From assembly GCF_007097145.1 (NCBI RefSeq), contig NZ_VJVZ01000002.1, forward strand, positions 62,001 to 126,000: a stretch of 64,000 bases of DNA. The letters are read 5' to 3'. The position numbers and the translations under genes are program-made. The notes beneath the pieces were generated by a model, which was not told the origin of the DNA, did no database searches, and worked only from the letters and a program-made list of their open reading frames with translations. The DNA comes from Flavobacterium zepuense. Its GTDB lineage: Bacteria > Bacteroidota > Bacteroidia > Flavobacteriales > Flavobacteriaceae. Shown here in pieces: positions 35,482 through 44,411 of the stretch. Every line of letters begins with the position of its first letter. Positions within the stretch are counted from its first letter, which is position 1.

Positions 35482-38037
35482 TTGAGAAATATAACAACAA
35501 AAATAGCACTAATTTTACTACTGGGCCTGGTTTTCTATTCCTGCTCCCTTGTAAAAAGGGTACCGGAAGGTAAACACCTGTTAGAAAAGAACAATATTAC
35601 CGTAAACGGTGAAGACAAAAACGACGATGAGCACGATGCCCAAATGTATCAGCTGCCCAATACAAATATTGGCGGCTACCATTTAAGGCTGCATCTATAT
35701 AACCTTGCAACACCCAATGCCGATTCTTCTTACCTTGCATGGCTTGACCGTAAACCCGGCAGACACGATTTTATGCGGTCGTTACTTTCAGAAAAGCAGG
35801 TGCAGCGCCTTGGCAACTCTTTCATAGTATCAGGTTTTAGCAATTTCCTTAAAAAAACCGGCGAGCCACCCGTACTTGTAGATGTTGCCCGTATAAAAAA
35901 ATCGTCTAACAGGTTGTATGCCTATTATTATAAGCAAGGCTATTTTAGGGCAAAAACAAGCTACAGCATAGATACCCTGCCCGATAAACGAGCGGTTGTA
36001 AATTACAAGGTAGATACAGGGAAGCCTTATATTATAGACAGTATTGCAACAGCAATTTCTACGCCCGTTTTAGACAGCCTTTACAACACTTCTAAAGCAG
36101 AAGCCCTAATAAAAAAGGGAAAACAATATAACGAGGCCGATTTTGCAGGAGAACGCGACAGGATTACCACGTATTTTAGGAACAGGGGTGCCTACACCTT
36201 TCAGCAAAACAACGTGAGTTATGTGGTAGATACCGTAAATAATAATTATACCGCTAATGTAGACCTTGTTATAGATGATGAGTCGGTTAGGCGTGGCGAC
36301 TCTACCTTTGTGCGTCCGTTCAGGCTATACAAGATCAGTAAGGTAAACATCTATACAAAAAACCCTACCAGCGACGACCAGGCAATAGACAGTGTAAGTT
36401 ACAACGGCTTTAACCTGTACAGTACCGGAAAATTAAATTACAGGCCAAAAGCCCTTACCGACGCTGTTTTTATAGCACCGGGGAGCACCTATGCCGATTT
36501 TAGACGCATACTTACCTCCCGCTCCCTTACCAATCTTAAAGTATTTAACTACCCTACAATACAATATGTAGAGGACAGTACCGATGTTAGCGGGCAATCG
36601 CTCATTACCAACATTTACCTTAACCCGCGTAAAAAGTTCCGTTTTAATGTAACCGCCGACTTTTTGCACTCTAACATTCAGGATTTTGGTATACAGGGTA
36701 GCCTTGGGGTATCTATACGGAATATATTCAGGGGTGCTGAGGTGCTGGAAATTTCTACAAGGGGTAACATAGGTTCATCGCGCGATGTTGCCATAAAAGA
36801 CAATACATTCTTTAATATCCTGGAGTACGGTGCCGATGCAAAGCTAACTTTCCCAAGGATATTTTTTCCGTTTAAAACCGAGAAGATCATCCCGAAGAGC
36901 ATGATACCCAACACCCTACTAAGCGTGGGTATAGGCCGCCAAAAGAACATAGGTCTTGATAAAGAAAATTTCACGGGGATATTAAGCTATAACTGGACAC
37001 CAAAAAGAAACCATACCGCTAAATTTGACCTCTTTAACATTCAGTACATACGCAATGTAAATGCGGGTAACTACTTTAATGTATATACATCATCGTATGA
37101 TGCACTAAATGAGTTTGCTACACAGTATAATTTCCCATCCAATTATTTTAATCCTGATCAACCCGGTGAGCTAATCATTGAAGACGGTACCAATGCATTT
37201 ATAAGCGCCGTAGCGGCTAACCAGGTAGCAGGTGTAACCGAAGACGACAAAAAAAGCATAGCACGTATTGAGGAGCGCCGCCAAAGGCTTACCGAAAATA
37301 ACCTTATTAGCGCCACTAACTTTACCTACACTACCAGTACCCGAAAGGACCTTACCGATAATACATTTTTTATCTTTAAAACTAAGGTAGAAAGTGCCGG
37401 CGGGGTACTCTCCCTACTAAGTGGCCTTATGGATGAAAATAAAGATATAGCTGTGGGCAACCGCACGCTGTTTAACGTACAATATTCTCAATACGTTAAG
37501 GGAGAACTTGATTTTATAAAACATTTTGACTTAAGGCGTGGCAAAGTGCTTGCCATGCGTGCCTTTTTTGGCCTTGCAGTGCCTTATGGCAACTCCAGCT
37601 CTATACCGTTTACCCGCAGTTATTTTGCAGGCGGAAGCAACGATAACAGGGCATGGCAATCCTATAGCCTTGGCCCTGGCCGCAGTGGCGGGCAAAACGA
37701 CTTTAATGAGGCTAACTTAAAAATGGCATATAGTGCCGAACTTCGTTTTAATATATTCGGAAAACTTAATGGAGCCATTTTTGGCGATGTAGGTAATATC
37801 TGGAATGTTTTTGATGAGGTAGACGACCCTAATTTCACCTTTAACGGCCTAAGCTCATTCAGGGACCTGGCTTTTGGTACCGGCCTTGGCTTTAGGTACG
37901 ATTTTAACTTTTTCGTAGTCCGTTTTGATGTAGGCTTTAAAACCTACAACCCCGGCAGGCCCGAGGGCAAACGCTGGTTTGACGAGTATAATTTTGCCCA
38001 CAGCGTTTTAAATGTTGGTATTAATTATCCGTTCTAA
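35482..38037 (+). CDS. tamL: BamA/TamA-family outer-membrane lipoprotein (TamL)
   Basis: 851 residues if begun at TTG 35482, giving a short basic N-terminus, hydrophobic core and lipobox LVFYSC followed by SLVKRVPEGKHLL. ATG 35425 would put 19 extra residues upstream and overlaps the promoter. POTRA-like repeats occupy about 30-390, then a surface-antigen/Omp85 barrel with GGSNDNRAW and the C-terminal ending NVGINYPF. TamL is the Bacteroidota lipoprotein partner of the TAM/BAM family, acting in outer-membrane assembly. Confidence 0.85.
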   Translation: MRNITTKIALILLLGLVFYSCSLVKRVPEGKHLLEKNNITVNGEDKNDDEHDAQMYQLPNTNIGGYHLRLHLYNLATPNADSSYLAWLDRKPGRHDFMRSLLSEKQVQRLGNSFIVSGFSNFLKKTGEPPVLVDVARIKKSSNRLYAYYYKQGYFRAKTSYSIDTLPDKRAVVNYKVDTGKPYIIDSIATAISTPVLDSLYNTSKAEALIKKGKQYNEADFAGERDRITTYFRNRGAYTFQQNNVSYVVDTVNNNYTANVDLVIDDESVRRGDSTFVRPFRLYKISKVNIYTKNPTSDDQAIDSVSYNGFNLYSTGKLNYRPKALTDAVFIAPGSTYADFRRILTSRSLTNLKVFNYPTIQYVEDSTDVSGQSLITNIYLNPRKKFRFNVTADFLHSNIQDFGIQGSLGVSIRNIFRGAEVLEISTRGNIGSSRDVAIKDNTFFNILEYGADAKLTFPRIFFPFKTEKIIPKSMIPNTLLSVGIGRQKNIGLDKENFTGILSYNWTPKRNHTAKFDLFNIQYIRNVNAGNYFNVYTSSYDALNEFATQYNFPSNYFNPDQPGELIIEDGTNAFISAVAANQVAGVTEDDKKSIARIEERRQRLTENNLISATNFTYTTSTRKDLTDNTFFIFKTKVESAGGVLSLLSGLMDENKDIAVGNRTLFNVQYSQYVKGELDFIKHFDLRRGKVLAMRAFFGLAVPYGNSSSIPFTRSYFAGGSNDNRAWQSYSLGPGRSGGQNDFNEANLKMAYSAELRFNIFGKLNGAIFGDVGNIWNVFDEVDDPNFTFNGLSSFRDLAFGTGLGFRYDFNFFVVRFDVGFKTYNPGRPEGKRWFDEYNFAHSVLNVGINYPF

Positions 38038-38049
38038 ACTTAAAAATAC

Positions 38050-38057
38050 TATTTTTG
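38050..38057 (+). promoter_or_regulatory. -7 box of fbaA
   Basis: TATTTTTG fits TAnnTTTG 26 bases before ATG 38084; no well-placed TTG. Confidence 0.4.
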
Positions 38058-38083
38058 TGAATTAATTTTTAAAACATTAACTA

Positions 38084-39151
38084 ATGGCTCATAATATTAA
38101 GCCCGGTGTAGCAACCGGAGACCAGGTACAGGAAATATTTAAATATGCCAAAGAAAAAGGCTTTGCACTTCCTGCGGTAAATGTAACAGGCTCTAACACT
38201 ATTAACGGTGTATTAGAAACTGCTGCAAAATTAAAAGCTCCTGTTATCATCCAGTTCTCTAACGGTGGTTCTATTTTTAATGCAGGTAAAAGCCTGAATA
38301 ATGATGGCCAGCGTGCTGCTATACTTGGTGCTATAGCCGGTGCTAAACACATACACACCCTTGCAGAAGCTTATGGAGCTACTGTTATATTACATACAGA
38401 CCATTGCGCTAAAAAGCTTTTACCATGGGTAGATGGCCTTCTTGATGCCAGCGAAAAACATTTTGCCGAAACAGGAAAATCACTATTCAGCTCACACATG
38501 CTGGACCTTTCTGAGGAGCCACTTCACGAAAACATCGAAATTTGTGTGGAGTACCTTAAAAGAATGAGCAAACTGGGCATGACCCTTGAAATTGAGCTTG
38601 GTATTACAGGTGGTGAAGAAGATGGTGTTGATAACAGCGATGTAGACAGCTCTAAATTATACACGCAGCCGGAAGAAGTTGCCGAATTTTATGAGGCACT
38701 AAGCGCAGTATCAGACAAATTTACTATTGCTGCTGCTTTTGGTAACGTACACGGTGTATACAAACCGGGTAACGTAAAACTTACTCCAAAGATCCTTAAA
38801 AACTCTCAGGAGTACGTTCAGCAAAAATTTGGTACAGGCCCTAACCCTGTTGATTTTGTTTTCCACGGAGGATCTGGTTCAACTCACGAAGAAATAAGGG
38901 AAGCTATCTCTTACGGTGTGGTTAAAATGAACATTGATACCGACCTGCAATTTGCATTTACCGAAGGTATCCGTGATTACATGGTTAAAAACATTGATTA
39001 CTTAAAAACTCAGATAGGTAGCCCGGACGGTGCTGAATCGCCAAACAAAAAACATTACGACCCTCGTAAATGGGTTCGTGAAGGCGAAGTTACTTTTAAC
39101 ACAAGACTTGAACAGGCATTTGCCGACCTGAATAACGTTAACACACTTTAG
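38084..39151 (+). CDS. fbaA: class II fructose-bisphosphate aldolase
   Basis: 355 residues, typical of class IIA enzymes. Zinc and active-site motifs: ILHTDHCAKKLLPW, SSHMLDLSEEPL, LEIELGITGGEEDGVDN, AAAFGNVHGVYKPGN, VFHGGSGSTHEEI and VKMNIDTDLQFA. It cleaves fructose 1,6-bisphosphate in glycolysis and works in reverse in gluconeogenesis. Followed by an inverted short-period repeat and accD. Confidence 0.96.
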   Translation: MAHNIKPGVATGDQVQEIFKYAKEKGFALPAVNVTGSNTINGVLETAAKLKAPVIIQFSNGGSIFNAGKSLNNDGQRAAILGAIAGAKHIHTLAEAYGATVILHTDHCAKKLLPWVDGLLDASEKHFAETGKSLFSSHMLDLSEEPLHENIEICVEYLKRMSKLGMTLEIELGITGGEEDGVDNSDVDSSKLYTQPEEVAEFYEALSAVSDKFTIAAAFGNVHGVYKPGNVKLTPKILKNSQEYVQQKFGTGPNPVDFVFHGGSGSTHEEIREAISYGVVKMNIDTDLQFAFTEGIRDYMVKNIDYLKTQIGSPDGAESPNKKHYDPRKWVREGEVTFNTRLEQAFADLNNVNTL

Positions 39152-39155
39152 TTTT

Positions 39156-39223
39156 GAGTTACGGGTTGCGCGTTACGTGTTTTATGCTCGTTAACCCGCA
39201 ACCCGCAACCCATAACCATAAAC
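39156..39223. repeat. 7-base-period inverted repeat between fbaA and accD
   Basis: Left units GAGTTAC, GGGTTGC, GCGTTAC, GTGTTTT (39156-39183) face right units TTAACCC, GCAACCC, GCAACCC, ATAACC (39191-39217). The halves form an imperfect hairpin. Same design as the 8-base arrays elsewhere in the window but with a different unit. It fills the gap before accD. Confidence 0.7.
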
Positions 39224-39232
39224 AGAATAAAT

Positions 39233-40087
39233 ATGGCTTGGTTTAAAAGAACAGAGAAAGGGATACAAACACCAACCGAAGATAAAAAAGATGTACCAAA
39301 AGGCCTTTGGTATAAATCTCCCACAGGTAAAATTGTTGATGCAGAAGAGCTTGCCAGGAATTTTTATGTAAGCCCCGAAGATGGTTACCATGTTAGGATA
39401 GGCAGCAAGGAGTATTTCAAAATACTTTTTGATGATAACGAGTTTACAGAACTTAACCCTAACATTACCTCTAAAGATACCCTTAAGTTTGTTGATACTA
39501 AAAAGTATGATGACAGGCTTAAAGAAGCGATGGAAAAAACCAAGCTTAAAGATGCCGTGCGCACTGCCGTAGGCAAATCTAAAGGCAGGGAGCTTGTTAT
39601 TGCGTGTATGGATTTTGCTTTTATCGGTGGATCTATGGGTGCTGTGGTAGGCGAAAAAATTGCCCGCGCTATAGATTACTCTATCAAAAACAGGATACCT
39701 TTCCTTATGATTTCAAAATCAGGGGGTGCACGTATGATGGAAGCAGCTTACTCGCTTATGCAGTTAGCTAAAACATCGGCTAAACTGGCACAATTGTCTG
39801 AAGCTAAAATACCATACATTTCGCTTAGTACCGACCCTACAACGGGTGGTACAACGGCATCGTATGCAATGCTTGGCGATGTTAACATCTCTGAGCCGGG
39901 AGCGCTGATTGGGTTTGCAGGCCCGCGTGTTGTTAAAGACACCACCGGTAAAGATTTGCCGGAAGGCTTTCAAACCTCAGAATTTTTATTAGAGCACGGT
40001 TTCCTTGATTTTATCACTCCGCGTAAGGAGCTTAAAGACAAGATAAACCTTTACTTAGATCTTATACAGAACCAATCTGTTAGATAA
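39233..40087 (+). CDS. accD: acetyl-CoA carboxylase carboxyltransferase, beta subunit
   Basis: 284 residues. Carboxyltransferase core with [21 protein letters not shown] (split over about 113-133), [46 protein letters not shown] and [10 protein letters not shown]. It transfers carboxyl from biotin to acetyl-CoA with AccA. The N-terminal region aligns with the zinc ribbon of E. coli AccD, but the four cysteines are replaced (WYKSPTGK and YVSPEDGYH). Cysteine-free AccD is usual in this family. Confidence 0.94.
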   Translation: MAWFKRTEKGIQTPTEDKKDVPKGLWYKSPTGKIVDAEELARNFYVSPEDGYHVRIGSKEYFKILFDDNEFTELNPNITSKDTLKFVDTKKYDDRLKEAMEKTKLKDAVRTAVGKSKGRELVIACMDFAFIGGSMGAVVGEKIARAIDYSIKNRIPFLMISKSGGARMMEAAYSLMQLAKTSAKLAQLSEAKIPYISLSTDPTTGGTTASYAMLGDVNISEPGALIGFAGPRVVKDTTGKDLPEGFQTSEFLLEHGFLDFITPRKELKDKINLYLDLIQNQSVR

Positions 40088-40090
40088 TTA

Positions 40091-40115
40091 AAATCCCGCT
40101 TTCGCGGGATTTTTT
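40091..40115 (+). terminator. intrinsic terminator of accD
   Basis: Stem AATCCCGC/GCGGGATT with TTTC loop, followed by TTTTTATG. It begins four bases after the accD stop. Confidence 0.85.
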
Positions 40116-40179
40116 ATGTTTTTTTTCTACTAACCTTATCAATAAGTAGCTTAACCTTTAATGATATACTACTCCCGTA

Positions 40180-40275
40180 TGTCACTGCGAGGGAGGCACG
40201 ACCGCGGCAGTCTCATTTATGGAACGCGGATTTAGCTGATGCTTCGCAATCGCGGATTAACACGGTTTTACGCAG
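40180..40275. repeat. REP-like element 2 plus GCGGATT repeats
   Basis: TGTCACTGCGAGGGAGGCACG...GGCAGTCTC (40180-40214) matches the widespread GTCAnTGCGAGGnnGCACGA..GCAnTCTC class of interspersed elements. It is followed by GCGGATTTA, CGCGGATTAA and ACACGGTTTT (40225-40272), a second short direct-repeat family. Both lie between convergent accD and the permease gene. The rest of the 284-base gap shows nothing recognisable. Confidence 0.55.
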
Positions 40276-40371
40276 CTACTACATGCAATGCGCGAATACT
40301 TTCGGTAATTACCCAAGACGTACTCAATGCATCCTACTGCAAACCGAGACTGAATCCTCTAAACTTACAGC

Positions 40372-41625
40372 TTACATCCCGCTCCTGATTGCCTCTACAG
40401 GATCTAATTTAGATGCCGATATAGCAGGCAGTATACCCGACACCAACCCAATAGCAGCCGAGAGGCCAGTACCCAGCATGATGTTACTAAAGCTCAGTAC
40501 AAATTCAAAGTCCAGCAGGCTGGTAGCGGCAGCAGCTATACCCCAAACCATTAGTAGCCCGAGTATACCGCCAAATAATGATAGTATTACAGCCTCAAAT
40601 AAAAATTGTAGTAGTATAAACCTGTTCTTGGCGCCTAATGATTTCTGAATACCGATAAGGCCCGTACGCTCCTTAACCGATACGAACATAATATTAGCAA
40701 TACCAAAGCCCCCCACAAGCAGAGAGAACCCGCTGATGATCCATCCCACCAAATTCATAACCCCTACTATCTGGTCTATAAACTCAGTAAACGAGGCAAT
40801 AATATCAATCATAAAATTATCAATTTGTCCGGCTTTAATACCGCGAATTTGTCGTAGTTTTTGGGTTAGGTCGGCTTTTACAGCTTCCGGGTCGGCACCT
40901 GTAAAAGGCTTAATGATAATTATTGGCGTCATAAAATCGTTATGGTCACCATACACCCGCCTTATAAAATTTACAGGGAATATGGCGGCGGTATCGTTAC
41001 TGGGCATCCCCAGTCCGCCGCTACCCAGCTTGGCCAGCACGCCAATAACGGTAAAGCGTTGCCCGTACATGCGTATTTTTTTGTCAATAGGATCCTCATC
41101 GCCAAAAAGTGCCTGGGCAATTTCATACCCCAGTACCACTACTGCAGCGCCGGCATTACTTTCACTTTCGTTATAAAAACGCCCCTGTCCTATTTTATCG
41201 CTCTGTATATCAATAAACTCATGCGACACCGGTATCATATTAACATCTGTAGCCGATTTATCCTGGTAGCGTATCGTCTCGTTATTTGTAAACACCTGGA
41301 ACGCCATATACTGTGCCGATGGCACAGACTCCTTCAGTTTTTCATACTCATCATACGTAACATCCGGAAACTGCTCCATTTTCCAGCGGGGTATATCACT
41401 TGGTGCAAAAGAAAAACGCTTAAGGTACATAGTGTTCTTATCCACCTTGTTTAGGTCGGCCCTGATCTTACGGTCCAGCGAGTCTACTGCCGCCAACACG
41501 GCAATGATAGAGAAGATACCTATAGTGACCCCAAGGAGCGACAAAAAGGTGCGCAGCTTATTGTTAGTAAGTGCACTTATGGCAAAAGCAAAGCTTTCTT
41601 TAAGCAGGCGCAGGTATAGCAGCAT
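40372..41625 (-). CDS. MacB/FtsX-type ABC transporter permease
   Basis: 417 residues from ATG 41625 (an upstream ATG at 41661 is possible). N-terminal helix after SALTNNKLRTFLSLLGVTIG, a large periplasmic MacB-PCD domain (about 55-285), then three C-terminal helices with VGWIISGFSLLVGGFGIANI, RTGLIGIQKSLGAK and the last two helices ending SKLDPVEAIRSGM. The P-E-A-I-R end is typical of the family. The ATPase partner is not adjacent, so the exported substrate is unknown. Confidence 0.88.
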   Translation of the reverse strand: MLLYLRLLKESFAFAISALTNNKLRTFLSLLGVTIGIFSIIAVLAAVDSLDRKIRADLNKVDKNTMYLKRFSFAPSDIPRWKMEQFPDVTYDEYEKLKESVPSAQYMAFQVFTNNETIRYQDKSATDVNMIPVSHEFIDIQSDKIGQGRFYNESESNAGAAVVVLGYEIAQALFGDEDPIDKKIRMYGQRFTVIGVLAKLGSGGLGMPSNDTAAIFPVNFIRRVYGDHNDFMTPIIIIKPFTGADPEAVKADLTQKLRQIRGIKAGQIDNFMIDIIASFTEFIDQIVGVMNLVGWIISGFSLLVGGFGIANIMFVSVKERTGLIGIQKSLGAKNRFILLQFLFEAVILSLFGGILGLLMVWGIAAAATSLLDFEFVLSFSNIMLGTGLSAAIGLVSGILPAISASKLDPVEAIRSGM

Positions 41626-41728
41626 GGTGTAATTAGTATTGTATAGCGTAAAATTGAGCATTTTTTTAAAATCCTGAAACCTTAAGGCTATAAAATTTTA
41701 AATAATTTAAAAATAGGGCGTTCTGCTT

Positions 41729-41759
41729 TTGAATGTTAACTATACAAATATTACTTTTG
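41729..41759 (+). promoter_or_regulatory. promoter of purH
   Basis: TTG (41729-41731), 20-base spacer, TACTTTTG (41752-41759): a full Bacteroidota consensus. The start site would be near 41765, which excludes the upstream ATG 41729 and supports ATG 41783. Confidence 0.75.
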
Positions 41760-41782
41760 CACCTTTATTAAACACACAACAA

Positions 41783-43309
41783 ATGAGCAGTACAAAAACC
41801 ATTTCATCGGCGTTAATATCGGTATTTAGTAAAGATGGCCTTGAGCCTATCGTTAAAGCGCTTCAGGCGCAAGGTGTAACCCTGTATTCTACGGGCGGTA
41901 CCGAAACCTTTATTAAAGATCTGGGCATACCGGTAGTACCTGTTGAGGATGTAACTTCGTACCCATCTATACTGGGCGGAAGGGTTAAAACGCTTCACCC
42001 TAAGGTATTTGGAGGTATCCTTAACCGTCAGGACAATGAGCAGGATGTACAGCAAATGAAGGAGTTTGACATACCGCAGATAGACCTGGTTATTGTAGAC
42101 CTGTACCCTTTTGAAAAAACGGTAGCTTCGGGTGCATCTGAGGCTGATATTATAGAAAAAATAGACATTGGCGGTATATCGCTTATAAGAGCTGCGGCCA
42201 AGAATTTTAAAGACACGGTTATTGTAGCATCGGTAGATGATTATGCCCTGTTTTTAGAAACATATACTAACAACAACGGCGGCACTACGCTGGAGGAAAG
42301 GAAACTTTTTGCTACACACGCTTTTCATACGTCTTCACACTACGATGCAGCCATATTTAACTACTTTAATACCGATGAGACTTTCTTTAAAGAAAGCGTT
42401 GCAAACGGGCAGGTACTGCGCTACGGCGAGAATCCGCACCAAAAAGGATTCTTTTTTGGAGAATTCGATAAAATGTTCTCTAAAGTACACGGAAAAGAGT
42501 TATCTTACAACAACCTGTTAGACGTAGACGCTGCAGTAAACCTGATAGCCGAATTTAAAACCGACGGGCCTACATTTGCTATACTTAAGCACAATAATGC
42601 GTGTGGTATTGCCACAAGGGAAACGGTTAAAGAGGCCTATCTTGATGCCCTTGCCGGCGACCCTACTTCTGCCTTTGGAGGTGTATTGATCTCAAATGCT
42701 AAAATTGATAAGGCTGCTGCCGAAGAAATCAACAAGCTGTTTTGCGAGGTTGTAATTGCCCCGGCTTATGATGATGATGCTACTGCCATACTTCAGGAAA
42801 AAAAGAACAGGATAATTTTAGTACAGCACGATGTGGCGTTACCTGAAAAACAGGTTCGTACGTGCCTTAACGGGTTATTGGTTCAGGATAAAGATAATAT
42901 TACAGACAATAAAGAGCACCTAACTACCGTTACGGTTACATCACCTACTAACCAGGAAGTAGAAGACCTGCTTTTTGCATCAAAAATTTGCAAGCACACA
43001 AAAAGTAACACTATTGTATTTGCAAAGAACAAGCAACTATATGCATCGGGCACCGGCCAAACAAGCCGTGTAGATGCATTAAGGCATGCAATAGAAAAAG
43101 CAGTATCTTTTAACTTTGACCTAAATGGCGCCGTTATGGCCAGCGATGCTTTCTTCCCTTTCCCTGATTGCGTGGAAATAGCTAAAGAAGCAGGAATTAC
43201 AGCAGTTATACAGCCCGGAGGTTCTATTAAAGACGAACTGAGCATTAACTATTGCAACGAAAACAACGTAGCCATGGTATTTACCGGCACCCGTCATTTT
43301 AAACATTAA
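41783..43309 (+). CDS. purH: bifunctional AICAR formyltransferase/IMP cyclohydrolase
   Basis: 508 residues from ATG 41783. N-terminal cyclohydrolase domain with SALISVFSKDGLE, TLYSTGGTETF, ILGGRVKTLHPKVFGGIL and IDIGGISLIRAAAKN. C-terminal AICAR transformylase domain with RYGENPHQKG, AILKHNNACGIA, DPTSAFGGVLI, SGTGQTSRVDA and SDAFFPFPDCVE. It performs the last two steps of IMP synthesis. Its own consensus promoter lies upstream. Confidence 0.97.
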   Translation: MSSTKTISSALISVFSKDGLEPIVKALQAQGVTLYSTGGTETFIKDLGIPVVPVEDVTSYPSILGGRVKTLHPKVFGGILNRQDNEQDVQQMKEFDIPQIDLVIVDLYPFEKTVASGASEADIIEKIDIGGISLIRAAAKNFKDTVIVASVDDYALFLETYTNNNGGTTLEERKLFATHAFHTSSHYDAAIFNYFNTDETFFKESVANGQVLRYGENPHQKGFFFGEFDKMFSKVHGKELSYNNLLDVDAAVNLIAEFKTDGPTFAILKHNNACGIATRETVKEAYLDALAGDPTSAFGGVLISNAKIDKAAAEEINKLFCEVVIAPAYDDDATAILQEKKNRIILVQHDVALPEKQVRTCLNGLLVQDKDNITDNKEHLTTVTVTSPTNQEVEDLLFASKICKHTKSNTIVFAKNKQLYASGTGQTSRVDALRHAIEKAVSFNFDLNGAVMASDAFFPFPDCVEIAKEAGITAVIQPGGSIKDELSINYCNENNVAMVFTGTRHFKH

Positions 43310-43315
43310 TTTTAT

Positions 43316-43323
43316 TACTTTTG
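43316..43323 (+). promoter_or_regulatory. -7 box of the mre operon
   Basis: TACTTTTG, perfect TAnnTTTG, seven bases after the purH stop and 48 before mreB ATG. No TTG at the ideal -33 distance. Confidence 0.45.
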
Positions 43324-43370
43324 TAGGCTTACACACAAACTAAATATAAATACCTAACCTCTAATATAAG

Positions 43371-44399
43371 ATGGGATTTTTTGATTTCATGACCGAGGAT
43401 ATAGCCATTGACCTTGGCACCGCGAATACCCTTATAATACATAATGATAAAGTTGTTATAGACAGCCCGTCTATAGTGGCCCGCGACCGCATAAGTGGCA
43501 AGATAATAGCCGTAGGTAAAGAGGCTAACATGATGCAGGGTAAAACGCATGAAAACATAAAAACCATACGCCCCCTTAAGGATGGTGTTATTGCCGACTT
43601 TGATGCTTCTGAAAAAATGCTTACCATGTTTATTAAAAGCATCCCGGCATTAAAAAAGAAATTGTTTCAGCCTGCCTTACGAATGGTTATTTGCATTCCA
43701 AGCGGAATTACTGAGGTTGAGATGCGCGCGGTAAAAGAATCGGCAGAGCGTGTTAACGGTAAAGAAGTTTATCTTATACACGAGCCTATGGCTGCCGCAA
43801 TTGGTATTGGTATAGATATTATGCAGCCTAAAGGCAACATGATCGTAGATATAGGCGGTGGTACTACCGAGATTGCAGTAATAGCGCTTGGCGGTATTGT
43901 TTGCGATAAATCGGTTAAAATTGCCGGCGACGTTTTTACTAACGATATTGTTTACTACATGCGTACCCAGCACAACCTTTTTGTTGGTGAGGGTACTGCA
44001 GAGAAAATAAAGATTACCATAGGCGCTGCCCTTGAAGATTTAGAAAGCGCCCCGGAAGATATGAGTGTACAGGGCCGTGACCTTTTAACAGGCAAGCCTA
44101 AACAGGTAGAGGTATCGTACCGCGAGATAGCTAAGGCGCTGGACAAATCGATACAGCGTATTGAGGATGCGGTTATGGAAACCCTGAGCCAGACACCACC
44201 GGAACTTGCTGCAGATATTTACAACACCGGTATTTACCTTGCAGGTGGAGGATCGATGTTAAGGGGGCTTGATAAAAGGATTTCTCAAAAAACCGACCTG
44301 CCCGTTTATATTGCCGAAGACCCGCTTAGGGCCGTAGTAAGAGGAACAGGCATGAGCCTTAAAAACATACCAAAGTACAGGAGCATACTTATAAAATAA
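43371..44399 (+). CDS. mreB: rod-shape actin-like protein MreB
   Basis: 342 residues. Actin-fold motifs: IDLGTANTLI (phosphate 1), VGKEANMMQGKT, PSGITEVEMRAVKESAE, EPMAAAIGIGIDI, MIVDIGGGTTEIAVIALGG (phosphate 2) and LAGGGSMLRGLD. It forms membrane-bound filaments that guide the elongation machinery. First gene of the mreBCD-mrdA-rodA operon. Confidence 0.96.
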   Translation: MGFFDFMTEDIAIDLGTANTLIIHNDKVVIDSPSIVARDRISGKIIAVGKEANMMQGKTHENIKTIRPLKDGVIADFDASEKMLTMFIKSIPALKKKLFQPALRMVICIPSGITEVEMRAVKESAERVNGKEVYLIHEPMAAAIGIGIDIMQPKGNMIVDIGGGTTEIAVIALGGIVCDKSVKIAGDVFTNDIVYYMRTQHNLFVGEGTAEKIKITIGAALEDLESAPEDMSVQGRDLLTGKPKQVEVSYREIAKALDKSIQRIEDAVMETLSQTPPELAADIYNTGIYLAGGGSMLRGLDKRISQKTDLPVYIAEDPLRAVVRGTGMSLKNIPKYRSILIK

Positions 44400-44411
44400 C
44401 CGGATTAGGAA

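Noticed and set aside
40283..40648. A 121-codon plus-strand frame opposite the permease gene end
   Set aside because: Ser/Asn/Pro-rich shadow of a membrane protein gene with no domain; overlaps the conserved permease C-terminus.
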